DNA of 31,653 nt from a virus, in IMG/VR virus record IMGVR_UViG_3300030329_003264, positions 8,837 to 40,489 of that record, one strand, 5' to 3'. The translations under genes and the position numbers were made by a program. How positions within the stretch are numbered: position 1 is the first letter of the stretch; every line of letters begins with the position of its first letter. The notes below the pieces were generated by a model that was not told the DNA's origin, did not search any database, and saw only the letters and a list, made by a program, of their open reading frames with translations. Shown here piece by piece: positions 19,528-28,017 of the stretch.

Positions 19528-19895
19528 TGGATGTTATCCTGGATAAACTTAACTATGTCATCGCGGTGGTACCAACTTTCTTTATCCGCCTTGGTCGGGT
19601 CTGGATCCGATAGAAGTGTCATCTCCGCGTTACGCGACCTTACCTTTACAAAGGCAATAGAAGGCACACCGTTGACCCCAAGCCTTTCAAAATGAGCATA
19701 GTCATCTATATTAAAAGCAAAAAAATGAAGGCCTTCGTCAGATAGCTCTTCGGCAATCTCTTCATACGGCTTTTTGAGCCCACGACATAAGTGACACGAA
19801 TTGGAATAAAATTTTATTACGCAATCTGCTTCGTTAGTCAAGTCTCCATCGATAATTTTCTCAAAAGCGTTATGTGATAGTCTTTGAATCTTCAT
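19524..19895 (-). CDS. Thioredoxin-like protein, 123 aa
   Basis: Thioredoxin fold with active site C34-H-L-C37 in FYSNSCHLCRGL, and the cis-Pro loop NGVPSIAF. The motif differs from classical CGPC; the pair HL suggests a less reducing, possibly isomerase-like or dedicated redox partner. A C-terminal insert 'KVRSRNAEMTLLSDPDPTKA' is unusual. With the glutaredoxin and the class II RNR in this window, a role in reducing phage nucleotide-metabolism enzymes is likely. GGAG lies upstream of the ATG. Confidence 0.88.
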   Translation of the reverse strand: MKIQRLSHNAFEKIIDGDLTNEADCVIKFYSNSCHLCRGLKKPYEEIAEELSDEGLHFFAFNIDDYAHFERLGVNGVPSIAFVKVRSRNAEMTLLSDPDPTKADKESWYHRDDIVKFIQDNIQ

Positions 19896-20154
19896 TGGTT
19901 ATTCTCTCCTTAAAATCTTTAATTATGTTCTTTGCTGTGTCCCAACATTCGGGACAATACAAACGAACGGTATTTTCATCCTTCACTACTACATTCCAAG
20001 TCATCGCCATTTCCTTGCTCTGCTTGTCGAAAGGCTTTAAGCACGCCAAGCACTCATCTGGCAACTGTTCGAACTGGAAAATTTTTTCGGCAAGTTTTTG
20101 CGAGTTTTCTTTACCCATTTTCTTCTCCATGGCGCGGCGCTGCTTGCGGTTCAT
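19870..20154 (-). CDS. Small zinc-ribbon-like protein, 94 aa
   Basis: Two CxxC knuckles, CLAC (about 35-38) and CPEC (about 67-70), separated by about 28 residues, would form a zinc ribbon. The N-terminus MNRKQRRAMEKKMGKE is strongly basic. The middle has MTWNVVVKDENTVRLY, a strand pair between the knuckles. Such a protein would probably bind nucleic acid or RNA polymerase. It overlaps the thioredoxin-like gene by 26 bases and the upstream gene as ATGA. Confidence 0.76.
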   Translation of the reverse strand: MNRKQRRAMEKKMGKENSQKLAEKIFQFEQLPDECLACLKPFDKQSKEMAMTWNVVVKDENTVRLYCPECWDTAKNIIKDFKERITNEDSKTIT

Positions 20155-20513
20155 GATTTTGTCTTCTTTTTGGAAGCCTCCCGGGCTTCCTGTTGTTCTA
20201 CTGACTTTCTATAAGTCGAGGAACGCTTCATTAGTTCTTCATGACCTATTGTTTCTTTAGAAGGGGGCTCCTCTTCTACCTCAGCTTCTGGGGCTGGGGA
20301 CTCTTCGGCCACCTGTTTCATTATCTCGGGAGCATATTGCTCTAATGTTACAAGGCCTCCTTCAAGCTGGGCTAGTTTTACCGATAGGTTCATAATCTTA
20401 TCAACATCGCCTTCTTCGGCGGGGCGTCGATGTATATCTTTTATAAGCCCATAAACCTCAAGGGCTTTTCCTCTAAGCTGCATTATAGCAGAATTAAATC
20501 TTTCAACTGACAT
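20151..20513 (-). CDS. Helical hypothetical protein, 120 aa
   Basis: Helical first half (FNSAIMQLRGKALEVYGLIK), a middle helix pair (DKIMNLSVKLAQLEGGLVTL), then a Pro/Glu-rich linker and a basic tail ending KKKTKS. AAGGAG lies ideally placed before the ATG. A perfect consensus promoter lies about 230 bases upstream inside the Dam gene. No family is recognised. Confidence 0.75.
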   Translation of the reverse strand: MSVERFNSAIMQLRGKALEVYGLIKDIHRRPAEEGDVDKIMNLSVKLAQLEGGLVTLEQYAPEIMKQVAEESPAPEAEVEEEPPSKETIGHEELMKRSSTYRKSVEQQEAREASKKKTKS

Positions 20514-20523
20514 TTGTTTCTCC

Positions 20524-20997
20524 TTATCTGTTCATCGTTCCGAATATCTGTTGCTTGTTCATGCCATCAAAAACCACAATGGCTGACGGGAAGGGTGCGC
20601 TGTTTACGCTATCGCCAAACTTTAGCCGGCCCTTGAGGAAATAGACCTCTGAGGCCTTCATCACATAGCTGTGCCAATACTTTGTGTCAGTGCGAGCTGG
20701 GATAAGCATAACCACCTTGGAAACTCCATCCTTAGCAGTATTATAGCCTTTCTGAATCCACTTGTCAATACCTCTTCCGTATGGAGGGTTAACAAATGTG
20801 GTGTGACCGGTCCAATCCTTAGACAGTCCGTCCTCTGCTTCTGTGTAGAAATTAGCGCACTTGGTGTTGTGTGGGTTGGCGCACGGATCCAAATCAAATG
20901 GGCCGAATCGCCAGTTCAACTTATCAAAGAACTCTTGAGGGGTTGCCCACTCGCCTGTCTTTGAGCTAAACATTGTTTTTTGTGTTTCTTTATTCAT
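20524..20997 (-). CDS. Phage Dam-type DNA N6-adenine methyltransferase, 157 aa
   Basis: Matches the phage Dam family (Pfam Dam, PF05869): TPQEFFDKLNWRFGPFDLDP (19-38), then CANFYTEAEDGLSKDW, catalytic NPPY (70-73), and LIPARTDTKYWH. The length is typical. The product methylates adenine in short DNA motifs, protecting phage DNA from host nucleases or marking it for other phage processes. GAGGAT precedes the ATG, and the start overlaps the end of the beta-class methyltransferase gene by 8 bases. Confidence 0.93.
   Translation of the reverse strand: MNKETQKTMFSSKTGEWATPQEFFDKLNWRFGPFDLDPCANPHNTKCANFYTEAEDGLSKDWTGHTTFVNPPYGRGIDKWIQKGYNTAKDGVSKVVMLIPARTDTKYWHSYVMKASEVYFLKGRLKFGDSVNSAPFPSAIVVFDGMNKQQIFGTMNR
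20740..20768 (-). promoter_or_regulatory. Perfect consensus sigma-70 promoter inside dam gene
   Basis: The minus strand reads TTGACA (20763..20768), 17 bases, TATAAT (20740..20745). Both boxes are perfect. It lies within coding sequence (Asp-Lys-Trp-Ile ... Tyr-Asn) and could serve 20151..20513 onward; chance origin is possible but unlikely for a full match. Confidence 0.55.
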
Positions 20998-21850
20998 TTA
21001 TATCCTCGTTAATGTATTGTTGAATTCTTTTCTCGGAAATGCTTACGTACTTCTCCTCCCTCTCGATACCCAGGAATCTACGGCCCTCCTTCAGGGCGCC
21101 CAAGCCTGTGGATGCGCTTCCGCAAAAAGGATCTAAAACGAGCCGATCGGGAGGACAATAGATTTTAGACAAATACGCCATCAGCGCAATAGGCTTGGGT
21201 GTGGGGTGATCATTATACTCTCCTCGCTCTTTCCGAGTCACGCGAGGGGCATAAAAGTATTTCTGGTGCGGAGGCATTACTTCTCCTATAATATTAGAAG
21301 GATATCGCCCGTCTGGGTTTGCGTCCACTTTGCCGAACTCTTTCTGTGTGCCAGTTGTTTTGCCGTCTTTGCCAAAAGTGCGGCGCTTGTGGCCATCTTT
21401 AACCCACCCAGTAGGAGGTTTCCCATCCCACGGCACACGGGTATTTAAGACATCGATGGCGCCGACTCCCCACTCATCAAAATTCTGCTGAATGCTTCCC
21501 TTAAAAGGTTTTTGGGCCACTACAATGGGTTCATGCGCAGGTTTAAGGCGATTCTTCTTGGGCATCTTTGTAGTCACCATCCACATGATTTGATCTCTGA
21601 TATCAAATCCTGCGTCTTCCACAGCAGTTGCCATACGGTGATAAAGCTGTGGACTACAAAAGCTCAAACAGAATGCTCCCGGCTTTAGTACCCTTAAGAC
21701 TTCTCGCCAAATTTCAACGGACGGAACAGAATGATCCCAGTGCTCCATGCCCATTCCATAAGGCGGATCGGTTATACAGCTATCGACGGCATTATCCTTT
21801 AGCTCGCGTAAGATATCTAAGCAGTCACCATTTAGAATTTTATGCCGCAT
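20990..21850 (-). CDS. DNA methyltransferase, N4/N6 beta class, 286 aa
   Basis: Catalytic motif IV DPPYGMGM (28-35) comes before the SAM-binding motif DPFCGSASTG (240-249), the order of beta-class N6-adenine/N4-cytosine enzymes (Pfam N6_N4_Mtase). A target-recognition region lies between them (about 95-215), including RYPSNIIGEVMPP and NDHPTPKPIALM. It overlaps the nuclease gene upstream by 11 bases, which is the arrangement of a restriction-modification pair. The cognate motif cannot be read from sequence. DPPY in this class usually points to N6-adenine, while N4-cytosine enzymes more often carry SPPY. Confidence 0.92.
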   Translation of the reverse strand: MRHKILNGDCLDILRELKDNAVDSCITDPPYGMGMEHWDHSVPSVEIWREVLRVLKPGAFCLSFCSPQLYHRMATAVEDAGFDIRDQIMWMVTTKMPKKNRLKPAHEPIVVAQKPFKGSIQQNFDEWGVGAIDVLNTRVPWDGKPPTGWVKDGHKRRTFGKDGKTTGTQKEFGKVDANPDGRYPSNIIGEVMPPHQKYFYAPRVTRKERGEYNDHPTPKPIALMAYLSKIYCPPDRLVLDPFCGSASTGLGALKEGRRFLGIEREEKYVSISEKRIQQYINEDINE

Positions 21851-22472
21851 CGAGCGCTCGTTGTTCTATCCGCTTTCTTTCGGGATTGAGAAAGTAATCG
21901 TTAATCAGGCGGCCGCCTTTGTGCTGTATCATAGGTCGTGTGTAGTAAGTCAGGCCGTACAAATTGCGCCCTAGCTTGCGGTTAAGAATTTCATCATCTT
22001 TACGAGACTGGCGGATACGCTCCTCAATAAGGCGCACCTCCTTGGCGCTTAACACATCTCCACCCCAAAACATCGTGGTGCTATTATGCTTTTCGCTACA
22101 AAAGATATATAGATATTCCGATTTAGGAACACCACTATTGAACATGGGAGTGCCTCCCTTCGCGCTCTTACATTCCAAGAAGTAAACCTTACCACCGGAT
22201 TTTACAATAAAATCAGGACTATTGTGAGTGCCGCACGGCTGGGAAATATAAGTGTCATCGGCCATCGTACACAAGGATGGATCCTTCAGCCATGCGTCTC
22301 TAGTTTTCGTAAAGCCCTTGGTTACATGATCTTTAACGCAAGTCAATCCATGTTGACGCAAAACATCTTCTACGGCATCTTCATGTTTGGTTATATTATG
22401 AACGGCGCCGCTAGCAGCTGCACAATTTTCATAATAGGGCATTTTCATAAAATGCTTAAATACCTTACGCAT
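21840..22472 (-). CDS. PD-(D/E)XK nuclease, probable type II restriction enzyme, 210 aa
   Basis: The ATG at 22472 is chosen: GGGAG lies upstream and the overlap with dUTPase is then 8 bases instead of 107. The catalytic core is clear: SPDFIVKSGGKVYFLECKSA gives Pro86-Asp87 ... Glu100-Cys-Lys102, with an upstream helix carrying Glu31/Glu35 as possible extra metal ligands. The size fits a small type II enzyme. Its gene overlaps a DNA methyltransferase gene, supporting restriction-modification. The alternative is a Holliday-junction or other DNA-repair nuclease. Confidence 0.82.
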   Translation of the reverse strand: MRKVFKHFMKMPYYENCAAASGAVHNITKHEDAVEDVLRQHGLTCVKDHVTKGFTKTRDAWLKDPSLCTMADDTYISQPCGTHNSPDFIVKSGGKVYFLECKSAKGGTPMFNSGVPKSEYLYIFCSEKHNSTTMFWGGDVLSAKEVRLIEERIRQSRKDDEILNRKLGRNLYGLTYYTRPMIQHKGGRLINDYFLNPERKRIEQRALDAA

Positions 22473-22926
22473 TATCTGTGCTCCCGAGGGCTCCTGTGCC
22501 CCTGTTGCTAATTGTTTTGGGGTAATCATATAACGTACCCTCTGTGTTTTCTTGCGGCTGAAAGTGGACAACTGGCATCATTACCAATTGTGCGATCTTG
22601 TCGCCGTCTTGAATGACGCGAGTATCGCGTCCAATGTTGTGGACATTGATGAATACTTCTCCATCGTAGCCCGAGTCAATCACACAAGCGCCAACCACCA
22701 AGTTTAACTTAGCCGCCACGCTTGAACGATTCTTTACCTCAAGCATATAGCCGTGAGGCACACCAAAGCGCAAGCCAGTTGGCACTAGCATACTGGTGTT
22801 GGGATGAACCGCAATAATCTCTTGCGGCTCTGTCGCAGAGTAGAACACATCTAGCCCAGCGTCCGATGGGTTCGCACGCTGCGGGCTATGTGCGCTGTCT
22901 CGCGTCTTGGTGTACTCGATGATCAC
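22465..22926 (-). CDS. dut: dUTP diphosphatase (dUTPase), 153 aa, GTG start
   Basis: All five motifs of trimeric dUTPase are present: SDAGLDVF (I), EVKNRSSVA (II), CVIDSGYDGEVFINVHN (III), GDKIAQLVMMPV (IV) and NRGTGALGSTD (V). The enzyme converts dUTP to dUMP and pyrophosphate, preventing uracil incorporation and feeding dTMP synthesis. The GTG start overlaps the upstream stop as GTGA and has GGAG 7 bases away. Confidence 0.96.
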   Translation of the reverse strand: MIIEYTKTRDSAHSPQRANPSDAGLDVFYSATEPQEIIAVHPNTSMLVPTGLRFGVPHGYMLEVKNRSSVAAKLNLVVGACVIDSGYDGEVFINVHNIGRDTRVIQDGDKIAQLVMMPVVHFQPQENTEGTLYDYPKTISNRGTGALGSTDNA

Positions 22927-23174
22927 TCTTCGTCTCCTCCTGAGATCATGTTGAAATTTTCAACAACCTCATCGATGTTTACCTTGCCCTTATAAAGGCG
23001 ATATGCCTTGACAGCGGCTCGGATCTCGTCAGTATTGAGCCATCCGTTCTCACGGAACTCGGAACGTAGCTCTCGCTTTTGCTCCTTATACGGCTCGATA
23101 CAATCTTCAATCGCCTTCAAAGAACGAATATATTCCTTGACATAGCGCTTTCTCTCTTCATTAGTTGTAGCCAT
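22923..23174 (-). CDS. Small charged helical protein, 83 aa
   Basis: The first half is a long charged helix (ERKRYVKEYIRSLKAIEDCI, then EPYKEQKRELRSEFREN), the second half NGWLNTDEIRAAVKAYRLYK. The pattern of a coiled coil followed by 'NGxxxxxIRxxVKxxRL' resembles GapR/DUF2312 DNA-binding proteins, but the helical part is longer and the match is by eye. AAGGAGG lies upstream of the ATG, with a promoter in the gap. It is the first gene of the dUTPase/nuclease/methyltransferase operon. Confidence 0.75.
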   Translation of the reverse strand: MATTNEERKRYVKEYIRSLKAIEDCIEPYKEQKRELRSEFRENGWLNTDEIRAAVKAYRLYKGKVNIDEVVENFNMISGGDEE

Positions 23175-23197
23175 TTTCCCTCCTTGGATACTTTATT

Positions 23198-23226
23198 ATT
23201 GTAACAAACTGAGATCTGTTTGTCAA
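23198..23226 (-). promoter_or_regulatory. Sigma-70-type promoter with internal palindrome
   Basis: The minus strand reads TTGACA (23221..23226), 17 bases, TACAAT (23198..23203). The spacer carries an inverted repeat ACAAAC-N8-GTTTGT (23204..23223) that could be an operator. It serves the operon 23174 to about 20.5 kb. Confidence 0.78.
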
Positions 23227-23233
23227 CGGTTTT

Positions 23234-23947
23234 TTATAATCTTCTACCAAACATTTGTTGCGTAAAATCTTGAATGATTTTGGTTCGCTCTTCATCGGTT
23301 TCAGCTTCCGAAAAAATATAGTTGTAGGTTTGCTTTTCTTGGTTGATTTGGTGTTTTATTTTTTTAATCTCCCGCTTCATCCATCGGCTCTGTTGGCCAT
23401 AATTTCGCGGGATGGCTATCTCGTACTTTTCCGCAATTTCAATTAAGGTGAAATACTGCTTTTCTCCCAGTGCCCCGTTCGCGTCATTAAAATCTCGGGT
23501 GCGCTCTTGGCGCTCTAAAAAATCATAGTCATAAATGTTTAACTTGTCTGGATGAGTTTCCATAGCGATTTTTTTAAATAACTTAGCGAAAGCTTCGTGA
23601 AGCTCAATATCATCTTGAGAGACAGTATAATCAGCTTCTGTCTCTTCTATTTCTTCTTCGGAATACCCACCCGTATATACTATTAAATCTGTACATGTGC
23701 TAATTTTGCGGGGTGGCGCTGAAGCTTCTTGCGGTGAACCGGCGCATTGCTGAGACTTAATGCGCTTTTTGTTTTCCTTGTTTAATTGGTGTAAGTCGAG
23801 CGCTTTAGACTTTAAATATTTCTCATAGTGCTCTTGAAAATCAGGTGCGGCAGAGCGGCCGATGCTTTTAACGAGCTTTAGCTCTTCGGTTACAAATTTA
23901 AATTCGTTAACGGCTTTTTTCCACTTAAGCTTCTTGTACAGCGACAC
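23234..23947 (-). CDS. J-domain-like protein, 237 aa, GTG start
   Basis: A central segment HEAFAKLFKKIAMETHPDKL (117-136) matches helix II and the HPD loop of a DnaJ J-domain; the helix III part follows (FLERQERTRDFNDANGALGE, then KQYFTLIEIAEKY). Flanking regions are highly charged helices. J-domains stimulate DnaK ATPase, so this would recruit the host Hsp70, for instance to replication or assembly complexes. No DnaK is seen in the window. The GTG start has GGAGGG 6 bases upstream; an out-of-frame ATG next to it is ignored. Confidence 0.83.
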   Translation of the reverse strand: MSLYKKLKWKKAVNEFKFVTEELKLVKSIGRSAAPDFQEHYEKYLKSKALDLHQLNKENKKRIKSQQCAGSPQEASAPPRKISTCTDLIVYTGGYSEEEIEETEADYTVSQDDIELHEAFAKLFKKIAMETHPDKLNIYDYDFLERQERTRDFNDANGALGEKQYFTLIEIAEKYEIAIPRNYGQQSRWMKREIKKIKHQINQEKQTYNYIFSEAETDEERTKIIQDFTQQMFGRRL

Positions 23948-23976
23948 ATCACACCCTCCACTATAATTAGCGCGGG

Positions 23977-24585
23977 CTACTTGAACTCAAACTCTACTTT
24001 AACTCCAATCTTCATTTCAGGCACCTTAAGCTTGTTGGCTAGCTTGTGGCGCTTGGCCTCTTTGGCATCCAAAAACCAATCGGCATGCCCCTTTTCGTGA
24101 ACAATATCAAGAAAGTACTCTTCATGGTGGCCACAATTCTTAGCCATCATCCGATAAATCTTCTGATTTAATCTCTCGACTTCTTTTGCATCGGCTTTGA
24201 TCTCTTCGACCTTTCCCCAGCCCATTGAACTCACATCGTGGATCATAACGGTAGCGTCGGGATCCATATATCGCATACCATCAACGCCGAAACTAAACAA
24301 GATAGCTCCGCACGACATTGCTTTTCCCTGGACAATGGTAGCAACCGGGATACGCGAATGCTCAATATCCGAAATCATAGACATAAGGCTGTAGACCTGA
24401 CCGCCGTAGCTATCAATAATAACTGGGAGCACTGGCTGGCCTGTATTTTGGGCCCTTGCCACATCCTTCGAAAACTCCTGCGCAGCTTTCTCGTCAAACT
24501 TGTTGACGCGAATAACGACGGGCAAGCTCTCGCTTCTAAACTTAACTTCTTTGAGCAGTGCGCTCGGTGTATAAATAATGTTCAT
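23977..24585 (-). CDS. ClpP-like serine protease 2, 202 aa
   Basis: The ClpP fold is clear: IIDSYGGQVYSLMSMIS (substrate glycines), nucleophile Ser91 in GKAMSCGAILFSFG, His116 in ATVMIHDVSS, and Asp169 in HADWFLDAKEA. The full triad is kept, unlike ClpP-like protein 1. An insertion after the His (GWGKVEEIKADAKEVERLNQ) is typical of the head-group helix. No Clp ATPase is encoded nearby, so it would use host ClpX/ClpA or act alone. It lies directly downstream of dnaE. AGGA lies before the ATG. Confidence 0.9.
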   Translation of the reverse strand: MNIIYTPSALLKEVKFRSESLPVVIRVNKFDEKAAQEFSKDVARAQNTGQPVLPVIIDSYGGQVYSLMSMISDIEHSRIPVATIVQGKAMSCGAILFSFGVDGMRYMDPDATVMIHDVSSMGWGKVEEIKADAKEVERLNQKIYRMMAKNCGHHEEYFLDIVHEKGHADWFLDAKEAKRHKLANKLKVPEMKIGVKVEFEFK

Positions 24586-24588
24586 TTT

Positions 24589-27500
24589 TTATCCTAGTAG
24601 TCTGAATGTTTTACCTACAGCGTAGGTTGAAAAGCCCCAGTTCTCGTCGTACTTTAAGCGAGCCATGTATGGGCGGTTCAAGTGAATGCGATCCTTTTCG
24701 GGCTTGACGCCCCAACACCGGATGCGGGTGAGTTCATTGTTGCTGTCGATAACCTCGACGATCCAATAGTTCTTTCCGTTCTTTGTTTTTCTCGGAGTAA
24801 TCTTGCGCGGGATAAACCAGCACACCTGTAGTTCCTGATCGAACTCAGAGATGGGAGGTACAAACTTCTCTTGTAGTCTCTGAACTGTAGCCGGCGTGAT
24901 GACCAAGTTAATCGGGAATACGCCAGTCAAGTCAGTCTTGAACTGGATAATCTCTTCCTCGGTGAAATCTCCCTCGGGGCGGTAAAGTTCCAAATTCTCA
25001 GAAAATCTCTTGGGATTTTTTGGGCGATCTACGATACACGCAGACCAAAAGTGTTTTCTGCCAGTGAATCGATCATCTACGATGCCATCCAGCGCGCCAC
25101 CACGGCAGAGAGCATCAAGCGCCTTCTTGTTTAACTTACTGTATACTATCTCCTCTCGGAACAGCAGATCCTCTGCGTTGGTGAACGGACGATGGTCGAG
25201 CACTTGCTCGATAGCTTTCTCTCCCAGGCCCTTGATGGATGTGAGCGGCTGGATGAGTGTCTTGCCATCGTCGCTGATTTCCCACACCTTTCCTGACTTG
25301 TTGATGTCCAGGGGCGCAATCTTGAAGCCATACTTCTTGGCGATGTTGATTGCCTTTTCCTTTCTGCTCTCGGGCTCTTTGTCCAAGAACGCCGCCATCC
25401 ACTCAGCCGGGTAGTAGTTGAACAACCACGCACACTGGAACGAGATGATAGAATAGCTGACTGCGTGAGACTTGTTGAAGCCGTAGCCTGAGAAGAACTC
25501 AAACTTGTCCCACAGATCTTGAGCAGCGTCACGGGCTATACCCTTGTCAACACATCCTGTGATGAACTTCTTGTGTAGCTTGCCTTTCACGCTGTTCTTT
25601 CCAGTTCCCTTCTTCGTCAAAACCTTCCGCAAAAGGTTACCCTCGTCAAGAGTTAGACCGCCCAGCTTGTGACCCAGCAGAGCAATCTGCTCTTGGAAAA
25701 TCAAAAAGCCAAATGTCTCCTCAGTGATCTCTCGCGCATCCTCGGATAGATACGACACGTATTGCGGGTGCTCCTTGGCTTCCACATAGTCTGCGTCCAC
25801 GCCGGCCGACAATGGACCGGGGCGGAAGATGGACGTAATAGCCGAGATATCAATGATGCTGTTCGGCTTTGCCTTCGTACAGAAGTTCTGTGCTCCGTGC
25901 TCTGTGAACTGGAAGACACCAGCCCAACGGCCTGGGTGAAAAATGTTTTGATACACCTCCTCATCATTTAGATCCAGCGCATCGGGATGGAGATACTGCA
26001 TGTAGTAGTCTCGCACCTGTGCGAACGTCGGCTCTTCCACGCCATGATGACGGCGCAAAATGTGATAGATTGCGCCTTCCATCATCTTTAACGTAGATAG
26101 GCCCAGCAAGTCAAACTTAATGAACCCCATCGGCTCCAGGTGTCTGACGTTCTGGCCTTCTGCCCAGGGAGCTTGACGCACACCACCAGAGTTAATCAGC
26201 GGCATACTTTGGTCTAGGTTCTCTGCGATAACCACGCCACCAGCGTGACGTGAGCACGACCGCACCTGACCTACAAGTCCCTCAACGTGAGCCTTAACTG
26301 CTGGATACTTGGCGAGGTAGCTTTGTAGCGAAGGAGAGAACTCCATCACCTCTTCCCACGTGGGCGCATAGATACCAGCCTTGATGCCGTGCTTCTTCTT
26401 CGCCTCGGGGGTGGCCTCGCGCATCATCACGCCTGTCACTCGGTTAGCATCGGTAAATGGAATGTCATACAGCTTGGAGATATCTTTAATCAATGATCTC
26501 AGCTGAAGCGTGTTCCAGTTAGAGATTGGCGCTACGCAATCGGCACCCCACATCTCCACCAGCTTCTCCTTCAGGGCCATACTATCCGACACATCATAGT
26601 CAATGTCTGGGTAGTCTGTAGCATCTGACCGCAAGAAGCGGGAGAACAGCAGCCCATACTTGATAGGATCAACCTGCGTGATACCCAGCGCATAGGCCAC
26701 CAGCGAACCAGCCGCAGAACCACGCCCAGGACCAGTCAGCATCATTGTGGACGCCACGTCAGCGATAGACTTCATCGTTAAGAAATACTTAGAGAAGCCT
26801 CGGTCATCAATAACATCTAGTTCATGCTTAAGTCGCTGAACATACTCAGGGTTCTTGTGTAGCTGTCGCTCCTTCAATCCCTCCAGCGCATACTGAACGA
26901 GCGCCTGTGTTGCCGTGTAGCCTGCTGGAACCACGAAACTTGGTAGACGCACCGTGTTGTCTGGAAAGAACTTTTCAATGCGGTCAAACGCGATACGGTG
27001 CGACTCTTCGATACTCTCGCGCACCAAGTCATCGTCGTACTCAAAGCCGCCCTCGGAGGCATACTTCTTATAGCTCTCCCACATCTGGTCGCCGTTCTTG
27101 GGATACAGCTCGTAGCCCACTTCTTCAACGCCCTCGGGCAACTCCGACTCCATGTAATCTGGTAGACCTCCCTTACCTAGCCAGCCTAGGCGAGTGTATA
27201 GTTCCCGATCTTTCCACGCATCTGGATTGGGGTAGTGGCTATCGGCTGTGCTCAGAAGTTTAACGTTGTGCTTCTGTGCTGTGTGGATAATGTATTGGTT
27301 CAGCTTGTGCTGATCCTCCACATTATTCCATTGAATCTCGGCATACCAGCGATCACCAAAGATATCTACCATCTTCTCAGTCGTCTCACTCATCGCATTA
27401 AGCACAGCCTCATCGCCTTCTTCGCGATTCTCCCAGTAGTTTCCAGCATACACGCCACCGAGACACGCAGAGGCAGCGATGATGCCCTCGTTGTACTTCT

Positions 27501-28017
27501 TTAATAGCGCGTAATCAATGCGAGGATAGCGATAAAAGTTTTCTGGCTGGTAAGACTCAGACACCAATTTAAAGAGGTTGTTGAGCCCTGTCTGGTTCTG
27601 TGCGAGAAGAACAAGGTGGCGGCGCCGGCGAAGGATATCTTGAACTTTCTTACTGCTGCCTTCGTCTTCAACAGTTGCGCCCGATTGGTCGGCCTTTTTG
27701 ATTGATCGGGCGCGCTTCTTATCTTCCATCGCTCTTTCGTATTCCTCTCGCCACTCTTCCAGCGACGGGATGAAGTACGCTTCGCAACCATAGATAGGTT
27801 TGAAGTCCTTGCCCTCTTCCTGCATCTTCTTGGCGTGCAGAACCTGATACGCTAGCCCGTTCATGTTTCCATGATCGGTGAGCGCCAATGCCTCTCCTCC
27901 ATTGTCGTAACAAAAATCCATATGCGCCTGGGGGTATCCCAGCGCATCAAAGATGGAACCTGCTACACTATGGGCATGGAGTCCCACAAACTTGATCTTC
28001 GATGTCTTTCGACTCAT
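24589..28017 (-). CDS. dnaE: DNA polymerase III alpha subunit (DnaE-type), 1142 aa
   Basis: The ATG at 28017 is preferred because AAGGAG lies 6 bases upstream; a longer frame would begin inside a membrane-protein gene. Domain order: PHP domain at the N-terminus (LHAHS at 13-17, LTDHGNMNG at 47-54), palm with GPGRGSAAGSLVAYALGIT (429-447) and the catalytic carboxylates in DYPDIDYDVSDS (Asp471, Asp473), fingers with RSCSRHAGGVVIA, FRPGP and EEQIALL-type motifs, helix-hairpin-helix near FNKSHAVSYS ... IKGLGEKAIEQV, and an OB-type domain at the C-terminus. It copies the genome; clamp loader and clamp are not in the window. Confidence 0.97.
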   Translation of the reverse strand: MSRKTSKIKFVGLHAHSVAGSIFDALGYPQAHMDFCYDNGGEALALTDHGNMNGLAYQVLHAKKMQEEGKDFKPIYGCEAYFIPSLEEWREEYERAMEDKKRARSIKKADQSGATVEDEGSSKKVQDILRRRRHLVLLAQNQTGLNNLFKLVSESYQPENFYRYPRIDYALLKKYNEGIIAASACLGGVYAGNYWENREEGDEAVLNAMSETTEKMVDIFGDRWYAEIQWNNVEDQHKLNQYIIHTAQKHNVKLLSTADSHYPNPDAWKDRELYTRLGWLGKGGLPDYMESELPEGVEEVGYELYPKNGDQMWESYKKYASEGGFEYDDDLVRESIEESHRIAFDRIEKFFPDNTVRLPSFVVPAGYTATQALVQYALEGLKERQLHKNPEYVQRLKHELDVIDDRGFSKYFLTMKSIADVASTMMLTGPGRGSAAGSLVAYALGITQVDPIKYGLLFSRFLRSDATDYPDIDYDVSDSMALKEKLVEMWGADCVAPISNWNTLQLRSLIKDISKLYDIPFTDANRVTGVMMREATPEAKKKHGIKAGIYAPTWEEVMEFSPSLQSYLAKYPAVKAHVEGLVGQVRSCSRHAGGVVIAENLDQSMPLINSGGVRQAPWAEGQNVRHLEPMGFIKFDLLGLSTLKMMEGAIYHILRRHHGVEEPTFAQVRDYYMQYLHPDALDLNDEEVYQNIFHPGRWAGVFQFTEHGAQNFCTKAKPNSIIDISAITSIFRPGPLSAGVDADYVEAKEHPQYVSYLSEDAREITEETFGFLIFQEQIALLGHKLGGLTLDEGNLLRKVLTKKGTGKNSVKGKLHKKFITGCVDKGIARDAAQDLWDKFEFFSGYGFNKSHAVSYSIISFQCAWLFNYYPAEWMAAFLDKEPESRKEKAINIAKKYGFKIAPLDINKSGKVWEISDDGKTLIQPLTSIKGLGEKAIEQVLDHRPFTNAEDLLFREEIVYSKLNKKALDALCRGGALDGIVDDRFTGRKHFWSACIVDRPKNPKRFSENLELYRPEGDFTEEEIIQFKTDLTGVFPINLVITPATVQRLQEKFVPPISEFDQELQVCWFIPRKITPRKTKNGKNYWIVEVIDSNNELTRIRCWGVKPEKDRIHLNRPYMARLKYDENWGFSTYAVGKTFRLLG

